Source: JAENVT01 sp040006755 (GTDB lineage: Bacteria > Actinomycetota > Acidimicrobiia > Acidimicrobiales > Ilumatobacteraceae). Taken from it: a stretch of DNA of 15,016 nucleotides. The DNA is taken from NCBI GenBank assembly GCA_040006755.1, contig JBDTWJ010000086.1:1-15016 (forward strand), given 5' to 3'. Positions 7,100-14,924 of the stretch are shown here, in pieces. Positions within the stretch are counted from its first letter, which is position 1. Each line of letters starts with the position of its first letter. The notes beneath the pieces are model-generated. The model worked only from the letters and a program-made list of their open reading frames with translations. It was not told where the DNA came from and searched no databases. The position numbers and the translations under genes are program-made.

Positions 7100-10000
7100 A
7101 TGGGACGGGTATTGGGACGTATTGCGCGCGCTTTTGGGAGGACTGAGTCCTCTCAAAGACGCAAGTCGAGCAGGTTCGCAGCCGGGGCGGTCATCACCGG
7201 CCTCGTCGCTGGAACGCTCGTAACCGGAAGCCAACTCGGCATTGCCGCGCCGCTTGATTCGACCATTCAGAAGGGTCAGGGGTTCGAGCTCAACGAAGGT
7301 GACCTGCGCTTCATCCTCAAGCAGATCAAGATCGCCGAAGCTCACGCAGCGGTGAACTACAACGCCAACGACGGCGAGACGCTGGTCGGAAGAGCGTTGT
7401 TCTCGACCACCCCGGACAAGTGGCAGATCGGCAACCCGCTGCTGCCGTACGGTCTGCGCACCGTCGACGGAACGTACAACAACCTCGTGCCCGGCCAGGA
7501 GTACTTTGGCGCGACCGGTCACATCCTCACTCGTCACGTGCCGGCCGCGCCCCGCACCGCTGAGGCACCGTGGGTCACAGGCGGGCCCGCCGGCACCCTC
7601 GGTGGACCGGACAACAATGGCAACACGCCAGTCCTGACGAGCTACGAGCAGAAGCTGGATGGCAACATCGTCATCGACAGCCAGCCTCGAACGATCAGCA
7701 ACCTGATTGTCGATCAGACGCCGTCGAACCCGGCCGCTGTTGCCGCTGCTGCAAAGCCGATCAGGACCTCGTTCAACGACCCGACCGCTTGGCCGTGCGC
7801 AACGCTCGCTACCGCGTCGCCAGAAGTGCAGGCGATGTTCGAGGATCCCAGCCTGGTTCCCGATACTGCCCTTGCTGATTGCACGCCCAACGGTGAGTCG
7901 CTCGACATCCCCAACGTGACCACCGACTTCGGACTCTCACCGCCCTACAACTCGTGGTTCACGTTCTTCGGTCAGTTCTTCGACCACGGCCTGGACCTCA
8001 CGGCCAAGGCCGGCGGAACGGTCTACGTGCCGCTGAAGGCCGACGATCCGTTGATCGCAGGACCGGACATGATCCCCGGCAACGCCGACGATCCGCAGCC
8101 GAGCGATCCGCAGTATGTACCGCCGTCGTTGAGGTTCATGGCCCTCACCCGTTCGCAGAACCAGCCAGGGCCTGACGGCCAGATGGGCACGATTGACGAT
8201 GTCATCGACACCAGCAACGGCGACAGTTCATGGGTCGACCAGAGCCAGACCTACACCTCACACCCGAGCCACCAGGTATTCCTCAGGGCATACCAGTCGT
8301 CGGTCCTCGGCCCCATTACGACTGGCAAGCTGATCGTCGGCTCGCAAGCCGGCGACGGTATGGCCACCTGGGCCGACGTCAAGGCACAATCCGAAGACCT
8401 GCTCGGTATCCGCCTGGTCGACAACGACATTCACAACATCCCGCTGCTCTTGACCGACCCGTACGGCCGGTTCCTGCGAGGCGATAACGGCTTCCCGCAA
8501 CTCGTCGTGCAAGTTCCCGACGGGCCGGACGCCGACACGGCTCCGGACATCCAATATCTCGAGGGCAACCCCGCGGCAAACGGCAACACCGGAATTCCCA
8601 CCTCGGGTCCCGGGTACACGTCGGTCGGTACCAACCTGCCGTTCCTCAATGACATCGCTCACCACGCGGTGCCTGGTATGAGTGACTGCCACGGTTTTGG
8701 TGGTCCGAACACGGTCAAGACCGCCGACAGCCTCGCCGGCACCGCCGACGACAATGATTGCCGTACATACGACGACGAGATGCTCGACGCCCACTTCTTG
8801 GCCGGCGACCCACGCGTCAACGAGAACATCGCCCTCACCGCCGTGCACCAGATCTTCCACTCGGAGCACAACCGACTGGTGGATCGGATCGCGCAGCAGA
8901 TCGCAAGCGAGATCGACGATCAAGACGAGGCAGCGTGGCACGACACCAGCACCCACTGGCTGAAGACGTACAAGTATCGCGGCCGCGATGCGGACTGCAC
9001 AGCTACGCCCGTTTGCATCACGCTGGAGCCTGGATATCGGACGGCACGAGACGGCATCTTCGAGGAGCGAATCTTCCAAGCGGCCCGATTCGTGACCGAG
9101 ATGGAATACCAGCACCTGGTGTTCGAGGAGTTCGGTCGCAAGATGCAGCCTGGGATCAACCCCTTCAACGTGTTCACCCAGTCGGCCATCGACATCGACC
9201 CGGCGATCACCGCAGAGTTCGCTCATGCCGTGTACCGCCTTGGCCACTCGATGCTCACCGACACGGTGGCTCGTACTGCCCTCGACGGCACCACATACGA
9301 CGAACCGTTGCTAGACGTGTTCCTCAACCCACCGTCATATCTCAGCAATGACTACGACCATGCCGACGCTCCGGAGCTGACTCCGGAGGAAGCGGCTGGT
9401 GAGATCATCATGGGCCTTACTGACCAGGTTGGCATGGAGCTCGACGAGTTCATCGTCGATACCCTCCGCAACAACCTGCTCGGGCTCCCGCTCGACTTGG
9501 CTGTGCTCAACCTGACGCGTGCTCGTGATTCGAGCGTTCCACCGTTGAACGTGTTGCGTGCACAGTTGGCACCGCTCGACTCGTCACTGCTGCCATACGT
9601 CAGCTGGAGGGACTTCGGTGCGCAGATCAAGCACCCTGAGTCGCTTGCCAACTTCATTGCGGCCTACGGCACGCACCCAAGCGTCACCGGTGCAACAACG
9701 CTGAACGACAAGCGTGCTGCAGGCCAGGCCCTCGTGACGGGCGACGATCCGTTCCTCGACGAGGCCGCGGCAACGAGCGGTCTTGACACGGTTGATCTGT
9801 GGATTGGTGGCTTGGCCGAGAAGACCAACATTGGTGGCGGACTGCTCGGTACGACGTTCAACTACATCTTCGAGCATCAGCTCACAGACCTGCAGGATGG
9901 CGATCGGTTGTACTACCTGTCACGTACGTCGGGCATGAACTTGCGCACGCAGCTCGAAGGAAACTCCTTCGCCGAGCTGATCATGCGCAACACCAATGCA

Positions 10001-13000
10001 CGCGGCCTCAAGGCGGACCTGTTCGCCACGGCCGACTGTCAGTTCAGCATGGCGTGGGCGCAGAGCCACATCACCGGGTCCTCGATCGCCGACGACCCGA
10101 GCACCACGGATTGCAACGAGAACGAAAGGCTGACCTTTATCGGCGGTGCAATCACGTACCGTACGACGAACCTCGCGGACCCGGCCGGCCTCAACGCGCA
10201 GGCGAGTTACAACGGCACGTCCGGCGTCGACAAGATGCACGGCGGCGTCGACACCGACACCTTCTGGGGTGGCGCAGGCGGCGACATCGTCGAAGGCGAT
10301 GACGGTGCCGACTTCTTCCAGACCGGAGATGGTGACGACCTCATCACCGACATCCACGGTCCGGACTTCGTTCGCTCCGGTGATGGGAACGACTCCGTCG
10401 ACACCGGGCCCGATGACGACGTCATCATGACCGGTTTCGGCAGTGACTTCGCCAACGGCGGCCAGAACAGCGACCAGTTCTTCATGGGCGAGGGCAACGA
10501 CTTCGTCCTCGGCGGTGACGGTCCGGACACTGTGTTCGGTAGTGGTGGCGACGACTGGTTGGAAGGCGGCAACGCCAACGACCTGTTGCAAGGTGACTCT
10601 GGAGCGCCGTTCTTCGACGACATCAACTGCTCCTATGACGAGTCGCTGCCCGTGAAGCGTTGCATCGGTGGCCATGACGTGTTCATCGGCAACAACGGTG
10701 AGAACGACTACGACGCCGAGGGTGGCGACGACATCATGTTCAACAACGCCTCGATCGAGCGCAATGCAGGCCTCACCGGCTTTGACTGGGTCACCCACAA
10801 GGGCTCCAGTATCAACGGTTACTCCGACCTGACGATTCACGTCAACTTTGCACCCGGCGCCTTGGCCGACCGCTTCCTGATGACCGAAGCAGCCTCGGGT
10901 TGGGACCGCAAGGACGAGCTGCTGGGTGACCAATGGACCACACTCGAGCAGGACGTCGAGCTTCACGGACCGTGGGGCTCGAACGCTCTGACCACTGCCG
11001 GAATCAACCGGATCGCCGGCCTGCGTGCACTGCTTGCACAGCACGATCGCATCGGTGAGGACCTCAACCACCTGACAGCAACCACTGCGGACGACTGCTA
11101 CACCGATCCGCAGATCTTCGGTGACGAAGGTGAAGGCGGACCTCCCCAGCTCGTGGCCCAGACCATCTGCGGCTACGTCAAGGGCGCGACCGACCCAGCG
11201 CCGGGCACACCGCCGGCGGGCGGCAACATCCTCATCGGTGGTGGCGAGGACGACACCATCCGAGGCCGTGGCGCCGACGACGTCATCGACGGCAACCTGT
11301 GGCTGGACGTTCAGCTCAGGGCGACGAATGACAGCAATCAAACCGTGATCGTCGACAACCTGTCAGCCATCCAGGCGCGAATCATGTTGCCAGAAGGCAA
11401 CCCGCTTCGCATCAATCCTGGCAACATCACGATCCTCCGTACGCTCAAGTCGGGCAGCGAAGGGCCCTTGGGTGACATGGCGCTGTACGGCGGTGCCTAC
11501 GAGGACTACGACTTCTGGACCGATGGTGCAGGCGTGTTGCGAGTTTCACATGTACGCAACGTGCCACCGCCCACCGACCAGGCCCTGCCTGGCGGCGATG
11601 GAACAGACACGCTCACCAACATCGAGCGGTTGAAGTTCGACAACGGCACCCTTCCCGATCAAATCGTGACGGTGGCCAGCCTCCCCGCAGCGACAGTGTC
11701 GCCGCTGGCTCAGAACTTCCCGAATCGGCTCGTCGGTTCGGCCAGCAGTCAGTCGGTCACCGTGACCAACACGGGTGGCGGCCTGCCGCTGATCGTCTCC
11801 GGATCGGCACTTGCCGGTGCGGGTGCGGCGGCATACACCACCACCAACAACTGCACCACGGTGACAGTCGGGAACAGCTGCACGTTCAACGTGACGTTCA
11901 CCCCGACGGCCATCGGCGCATTCCCGGCAACGCTCACCATCAACACCAACGGCGGGTCCAAGATCGTGACCCTCACCGGTAACGGTGTCACGGCCCCGAG
12001 CGCACCTGGAACGCCAACGGCTGTGGCCGGCAATGGTTCGGCAACAGTCACTTGGGCCGCACCCGCCAGCGATGGCGGCGCGGCGATCACCGGCTACTCG
12101 GTGCAGGTGACCAACAACGCTGGTACCCAAATCGGTGCGCTGCGGCCGGCTGCGTCGTCGCCATTCGTGGTGACTGGCCTGACGAACGGAACCGTCTATC
12201 GGTTCCGGGTTCAGGCCACCAACGCCGTGCCGCTGACAGGTCCGCTCTCGGCCTTGTCGAATGCCGTCACGCCTGTTGGCGCTGCGGTTGACAACGTTCG
12301 GCCGAGTGTCATCGTTGGTTCTCGAGTGCCTGCAAACAATGCAAGTGGTGCAGCGGTCAACAAGGCTGCGAACATCACGGCGACGTTCAGTGAAAGCGTC
12401 ACCGGGGTGAGCGGAGTCACTGCCAAGCTGTATCGCCTGAGTGGCTTCTTGAACACGACTGCTACGGAATGGCCATCGACGGTCAGTTCGACAGCAACGA
12501 CCGTGACGATCGATCCGGTCACGAACCTCAACAACGGGACCTTCGTGGTCGTCCTGAGTTCGGGAACGGCCGCATCGCCGCTCATCAGGGACCTGTCGAA
12601 CAACCGCCTCGAGAACAACGTTGCGGGGAACCTGGCGTTCCTCTTGACGCCGAACATCTACTCGTGGCAGTTCGTGACATCGAACGCATCTCCTGCTGCG
12701 TTCGCAGGTTTCAGTGCAGTGACGCCTGCTCGCCTCGTGGACACACGTGGCGGGTCTGCGCCCACCGAGGCTGCTAGCGGACCGGTTACTCCCGGCCACC
12801 CGCTGACGCTGAACGTGGCAGGTCAGGCCGGCGTACCTGCTTCGGGCGCAGCCGCTGTCTCGTTGAACGTGACAGTGACGAATCCTGCTGCAGCCGGCTG
12901 GGTCAAGGTGTACGGATGTGGCGACATGCCTGCGACATCGAACGTCAACTTCAAGGCCGGTCAAACGGTTGCGAACGCGGTGCTCACTCCTGTCGCAGCC

Positions 13001-13804
13001 AACGGCGATATCTGCATCGCCTCGCACGTTGCTACCGACGTCGTCGTTGACATCAACGGCTTCTTCTCGGGAGGCGCTGGCATGACGCCGGTGTCGCCGG
13101 CTCGATTGCTCGACACACGGGCAAACGGTGCTCGGGTATCGGCCGGCGCACCCATGAAGCTGGCAGTCGCCGGCCACGGCGGTGTGGCACAAGGTGCCTC
13201 TGCGGTCTCGCTCAACGTGACCGTGGTCGATCCGTCTCACGCTGGTTGGGTCAAGGTCCATCCGTGCGGCACGGCGCAAACGACATCGAACGTCAACTTC
13301 AGCGGTAACCAGATCGTGGCAAACGCAGTCGTCACTGCGCTTGGTGCGGATGGCTCGGTCTGCATCACGTCGCAGGTCGATACCGATGTTGTGGTCGATG
13401 TCAACGGCTACTTCACATCTGACACCGGTCAGACACCGTTCGTTCCCAGCCGCCTCGTGGATACTCGCCCCGGCGAGTCTCCTGATGCCGCTGTGAACGG
13501 TGGCAAGGTGAAGGTCACGCCCGGTTCGCCATTGCGGATCGTCGTGGGCGGAGTTGCCGGCGTGCCGGCCGAGGACCTGGGAGCTGTGGCATTGAACGTC
13601 ACGGCGACCAACCCCGTCGCCGCTGGTTGGTTGAACGTCTACGGCTGCGGCGCAATGCCGTTCGCCTCGAACGTCAACTTCGTCGCAGGCCAGACGGTTG
13701 CCAACTCCGTACTGAGCCCGGTTGACGTGGACGGTGCGATCTGCATCTCTTCGAACGTCAGCACGGATGTGGTCGTCGACATCAACGGCTACTTCGACAA
13801 GTAA
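7100..13804 (+). CDS. Giant secreted animal-type heme peroxidase with RTX repeats (peroxicin-like)
   Basis: A 2234-residue exported protein. A basic N-region with Arg20-Arg21 and a hydrophobic stretch about 27-50 form a signal peptide, with cleavage likely near AA-PLD at 50/51. An animal-type heme peroxidase domain (An_peroxidase) spans about 240-1035: distal His296 in GQFFDHG, catalytic Arg572 and Glu575 in RVNEN followed by EHNRL (His590), proximal His716 in YRLGHSM, and Asn804 in DLAVLNLTRARD, which hydrogen-bonds the proximal His in this family. Asp295 and Glu575 match the residues that esterify heme in myeloperoxidase. RTX-like GGxGxD repeats lie at about 1039-1166 and again near 1375-1400. 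Then come an ASH/HYDIN-like beta domain (about 1531-1630), fibronectin III (about 1632-1729), a Big_5-like domain (about 1731-1862) and three C-terminal repeats (1871-2232). It probably oxidises halides or phenols outside the cell with H2O2. No sortase motif, lipobox or C-terminal helix is present. Confidence 0.92.
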   Translation: MGRVLGRIARAFGRTESSQRRKSSRFAAGAVITGLVAGTLVTGSQLGIAAPLDSTIQKGQGFELNEGDLRFILKQIKIAEAHAAVNYNANDGETLVGRALFSTTPDKWQIGNPLLPYGLRTVDGTYNNLVPGQEYFGATGHILTRHVPAAPRTAEAPWVTGGPAGTLGGPDNNGNTPVLTSYEQKLDGNIVIDSQPRTISNLIVDQTPSNPAAVAAAAKPIRTSFNDPTAWPCATLATASPEVQAMFEDPSLVPDTALADCTPNGESLDIPNVTTDFGLSPPYNSWFTFFGQFFDHGLDLTAKAGGTVYVPLKADDPLIAGPDMIPGNADDPQPSDPQYVPPSLRFMALTRSQNQPGPDGQMGTIDDVIDTSNGDSSWVDQSQTYTSHPSHQVFLRAYQSSVLGPITTGKLIVGSQAGDGMATWADVKAQSEDLLGIRLVDNDIHNIPLLLTDPYGRFLRGDNGFPQLVVQVPDGPDADTAPDIQYLEGNPAANGNTGIPTSGPGYTSVGTNLPFLNDIAHHAVPGMSDCHGFGGPNTVKTADSLAGTADDNDCRTYDDEMLDAHFLAGDPRVNENIALTAVHQIFHSEHNRLVDRIAQQIASEIDDQDEAAWHDTSTHWLKTYKYRGRDADCTATPVCITLEPGYRTARDGIFEERIFQAARFVTEMEYQHLVFEEFGRKMQPGINPFNVFTQSAIDIDPAITAEFAHAVYRLGHSMLTDTVARTALDGTTYDEPLLDVFLNPPSYLSNDYDHADAPELTPEEAAGEIIMGLTDQVGMELDEFIVDTLRNNLLGLPLDLAVLNLTRARDSSVPPLNVLRAQLAPLDSSLLPYVSWRDFGAQIKHPESLANFIAAYGTHPSVTGATTLNDKRAAGQALVTGDDPFLDEAAATSGLDTVDLWIGGLAEKTNIGGGLLGTTFNYIFEHQLTDLQDGDRLYYLSRTSGMNLRTQLEGNSFAELIMRNTNARGLKADLFATADCQFSMAWAQSHITGSSIADDPSTTDCNENERLTFIGGAITYRTTNLADPAGLNAQASYNGTSGVDKMHGGVDTDTFWGGAGGDIVEGDDGADFFQTGDGDDLITDIHGPDFVRSGDGNDSVDTGPDDDVIMTGFGSDFANGGQNSDQFFMGEGNDFVLGGDGPDTVFGSGGDDWLEGGNANDLLQGDSGAPFFDDINCSYDESLPVKRCIGGHDVFIGNNGENDYDAEGGDDIMFNNASIERNAGLTGFDWVTHKGSSINGYSDLTIHVNFAPGALADRFLMTEAASGWDRKDELLGDQWTTLEQDVELHGPWGSNALTTAGINRIAGLRALLAQHDRIGEDLNHLTATTADDCYTDPQIFGDEGEGGPPQLVAQTICGYVKGATDPAPGTPPAGGNILIGGGEDDTIRGRGADDVIDGNLWLDVQLRATNDSNQTVIVDNLSAIQARIMLPEGNPLRINPGNITILRTLKSGSEGPLGDMALYGGAYEDYDFWTDGAGVLRVSHVRNVPPPTDQALPGGDGTDTLTNIERLKFDNGTLPDQIVTVASLPAATVSPLAQNFPNRLVGSASSQSVTVTNTGGGLPLIVSGSALAGAGAAAYTTTNNCTTVTVGNSCTFNVTFTPTAIGAFPATLTINTNGGSKIVTLTGNGVTAPSAPGTPTAVAGNGSATVTWAAPASDGGAAITGYSVQVTNNAGTQIGALRPAASSPFVVTGLTNGTVYRFRVQATNAVPLTGPLSALSNAVTPVGAAVDNVRPSVIVGSRVPANNASGAAVNKAANITATFSESVTGVSGVTAKLYRLSGFLNTTATEWPSTVSSTATTVTIDPVTNLNNGTFVVVLSSGTAASPLIRDLSNNRLENNVAGNLAFLLTPNIYSWQFVTSNASPAAFAGFSAVTPARLVDTRGGSAPTEAASGPVTPGHPLTLNVAGQAGVPASGAAAVSLNVTVTNPAAAGWVKVYGCGDMPATSNVNFKAGQTVANAVLTPVAANGDICIASHVATDVVVDINGFFSGGAGMTPVSPARLLDTRANGARVSAGAPMKLAVAGHGGVAQGASAVSLNVTVVDPSHAGWVKVHPCGTAQTTSNVNFSGNQIVANAVVTALGADGSVCITSQVDTDVVVDVNGYFTSDTGQTPFVPSRLVDTRPGESPDAAVNGGKVKVTPGSPLRIVVGGVAGVPAEDLGAVALNVTATNPVAAGWLNVYGCGAMPFASNVNFVAGQTVANSVLSPVDVDGAICISSNVSTDVVVDINGYFDK
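10214..10597 (+). repeat. RTX-like calcium-binding nonapeptide repeats within the peroxidase
   Basis: About a dozen degenerate GGxGxDxxx units (for example GGAGGDIVEG, GDGDDLITD, GEGNDFVLGG, GSGGDDWLEGG) occupy residues 1039-1166. In RTX proteins such units bind Ca2+ in a parallel beta-roll that folds only after export. A shorter second block (GGGEDDTIRGRGADDVIDG) lies near 11237-11293. Several units here are Asp-rich but lack the second glycine, so the roll may be irregular. Confidence 0.85.
12710..13798 (+). repeat. Three tandem C-terminal domains of about 110-120 residues
   Basis: Copies are at residues 1871-1989, 1995-2105 and 2111-2232. Each opens with (T/S)P(A/S)RL(V/L)DTR, has a VSLNVT or VALNVT strand, then GWxxVxxCG, SNVNF, VANxV and a second Cys in (I/V)CI(A/T/S)S, and ends VVVDxNG(F/Y)F. 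Two cysteines per copy at matching places suggest one disulphide each. At DNA level the 15-mer tcgaacgtcaacttc is identical in all three. I have seen this repeat on many large exported actinobacterial proteins; a surface-binding or spacing role is inferred. Confidence 0.85.
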
Positions 13805-13824
13805 CCCAGTAGGTCGTCCCGAAC

Positions 13825-13858
13825 ACGGGTCCCGCGGCGTCAGCCGTGGGACCCGTTT
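13825..13858 (+). terminator. Rho-independent terminator of the peroxidase gene
   Basis: ACGGGTCCCGCGG (13825-13837), loop CGTCAG, CCGTGGGACCCGT (13844-13856): a 13-bp stem with one G-U pair, followed by TT. An outer stem AACCCA (13803-13808) / TGGGTT (13858-13863) encloses it, beginning at the stop codon. It is the strongest hairpin in the window. Confidence 0.85.
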
Positions 13859-13877
13859 GGGTTGCTGGGACAAGCGC

Positions 13878-13911
13878 AGACGACACCCTATATGTAGGGG
13901 TCTGATCGTCT
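13878..13911. other. Imperfect stem-loop between convergent genes
   Basis: AGACGA (13878-13883) pairs with TCGTCT (13906-13911), and inside it CCCTA (13886-13890) with TAGGG (13895-13899) around loop TATG. It lies 69 bp beyond the stop of the minus-strand glyoxalase gene and could end its transcript, although no T-run follows on either strand. The rest of the gap 13912-13979 shows nothing recognisable. Confidence 0.4.
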
Positions 13912-13979
13912 CCAAGCGTGTGCAACGCCGCGAGATCTGAGAAATCGGGTTCGGTTGCCCGGCGGGCCACGGTATCCGG

Positions 13980-14837
13980 CTACGCCTCGATGTCTTTGTT
14001 CTCGAGGATGAACTGACTCGCGACGAAGGTCGCACCCTGCGGGTCTTTGATCACTGCCATCTTGGTCCACGGTGCATCGAATGGGCCGGCGACGACCTCG
14101 CCGCCGAGCTCTTTCGCACTCGCTGCGGCGGCGTCGGCGTCGTCAACGGCGAACGTGACACCCCAGTGCGCCGGTGTTGCGGAGTCCTCGTCGGCGATCG
14201 GGTTCACGGCAGCGACAACGTCGACGAACCCATCCGGTGCTCCCATCTGCGTCATCTGCTCGCGTAGGCCAGGGGTGGTCTCCTCGAGATGGTCGCCGTA
14301 ACCGGGCAGCGTCCACATCGCACCGGACGGAAGCGGCAGAAGCTTCCATCCGAACACAGCGCCGTAGAACGCCTTGGCGCGTTCCAAGTCGCGCGTGGCG
14401 AGAACGTTGAAGTTCAGCGCACCGTGCTCGTTGACGATCTTCGCACCCCGGTGCTCCTTAGCCTGCCACGCGCAGAACATGGCGCCTTCGGGATCGGTGA
14501 GCACCACCATCCGGCCCGAATCCATCACGTCGAAGGGCTCCATCGCCTGGCCACCGGCCTCGCGGGCTTTCGCTGCCGTGGCGTCGGCACTGTCGACCGA
14601 GATGTATGTGTTCCACATAGCCATCGGCGGCGCGCCGTCGGGGATGGACCCGACTCCCGCTACATCGCCGCCGCGTATGCGGCCAATGAAGTAGCTGCCG
14701 TCCGACCCCACAGGCATCACATTTTCGAACTCCCACCCGAACAAGCCGCTGTAGAACCCAAGCGCGGCCTGGGGGTCGGGCTGGCTCGTGTCGATCCAGC
14801 AGGGCACGCCAGGGATGTAACCGTCTCGCTCGGACAT
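13980..14837 (-). CDS. Two-domain VOC/glyoxalase-family protein (Rv0577/Cfp30B-like)
   Basis: A 285-residue cytoplasmic protein with two vicinal-oxygen-chelate domains, about 9-128 and 139-275. Each opens alike: GVPCWIDTSQPDPQAALGFY with LFGWEF, and GALNFNVLATRDLERAKAFY with VFGWKL. Each ends in a DPxGAxF strand (LTDPEGAMFCAWQ; IKDPQGATFVASQ). WNTYISVDSADATAAKAREA and GGQAMEPFDVMDSGRM closely resemble the mycobacterial Rv0577/Cfp30B family, linked to methylglyoxal or other electrophile handling, though catalysis is not settled for many members. The ATG at 14837 is chosen because AGGAG sits 8 nt before it; the GTG at 14846 would overlap that site. The gene faces the peroxidase gene and seems to stand alone. 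Confidence 0.92.
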   Translation of the reverse strand: MSERDGYIPGVPCWIDTSQPDPQAALGFYSGLFGWEFENVMPVGSDGSYFIGRIRGGDVAGVGSIPDGAPPMAMWNTYISVDSADATAAKAREAGGQAMEPFDVMDSGRMVVLTDPEGAMFCAWQAKEHRGAKIVNEHGALNFNVLATRDLERAKAFYGAVFGWKLLPLPSGAMWTLPGYGDHLEETTPGLREQMTQMGAPDGFVDVVAAVNPIADEDSATPAHWGVTFAVDDADAAAASAKELGGEVVAGPFDAPWTKMAVIKDPQGATFVASQFILENKDIEA

Positions 14838-14845
14838 GATCCTCA

Positions 14846-14850
14846 CTCCT
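14846..14850 (-). promoter_or_regulatory. Ribosome binding site of the glyoxalase-family gene
   Basis: AGGAG on the minus strand is 8 nt before the ATG at 14837. It rules out the upstream in-frame GTG at 14846, which would lie within the site. Confidence 0.7.
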
Positions 14851-14886
14851 ATCTCTGATCGTCAGCATCTGAACTCTACAAAACAG

Positions 14887-14909
14887 AACCGGTCACCCTC
14901 TGACCGGTT
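14887..14909 (-). terminator. Terminator of the gene at the right edge
   Basis: AACCGGTCA (14887-14895), loop CCCTC, TGACCGGTT (14901-14909): a perfect 9-bp stem. On the minus strand it is followed by CTGTTTTG, a usable T-run, and it lies 15 nt after the stop codon of the partial right-edge gene. On the plus strand only TTT follows, so the minus strand is the likelier direction. Confidence 0.75.
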
Positions 14910-14924
14910 TCGGTCGCTCTTCGC

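Noticed and set aside
10214..10597. Repeats considered as a CRISPR array or DNA satellite
   Set aside because: The repetition is at protein level (GGxGxD), is degenerate at DNA level, and lies in frame within the peroxidase gene.
13935..13970. T-arm-like sequence CGGG-TTCGGTTG-CCCG suggesting a tRNA
   Set aside because: The stem is only 4 bp with an 8-nt loop, position 58 is not A, and no acceptor, D or anticodon arms can be built from the flanks.
11546..14035. Very long antisense open frame opposite the peroxidase gene
   Set aside because: It spans several unrelated domain regions of the peroxidase gene, has no ribosome site or recognisable domain, and its composition (Arg, His, Asp rich) is typical of the complement of GC-rich coding DNA.
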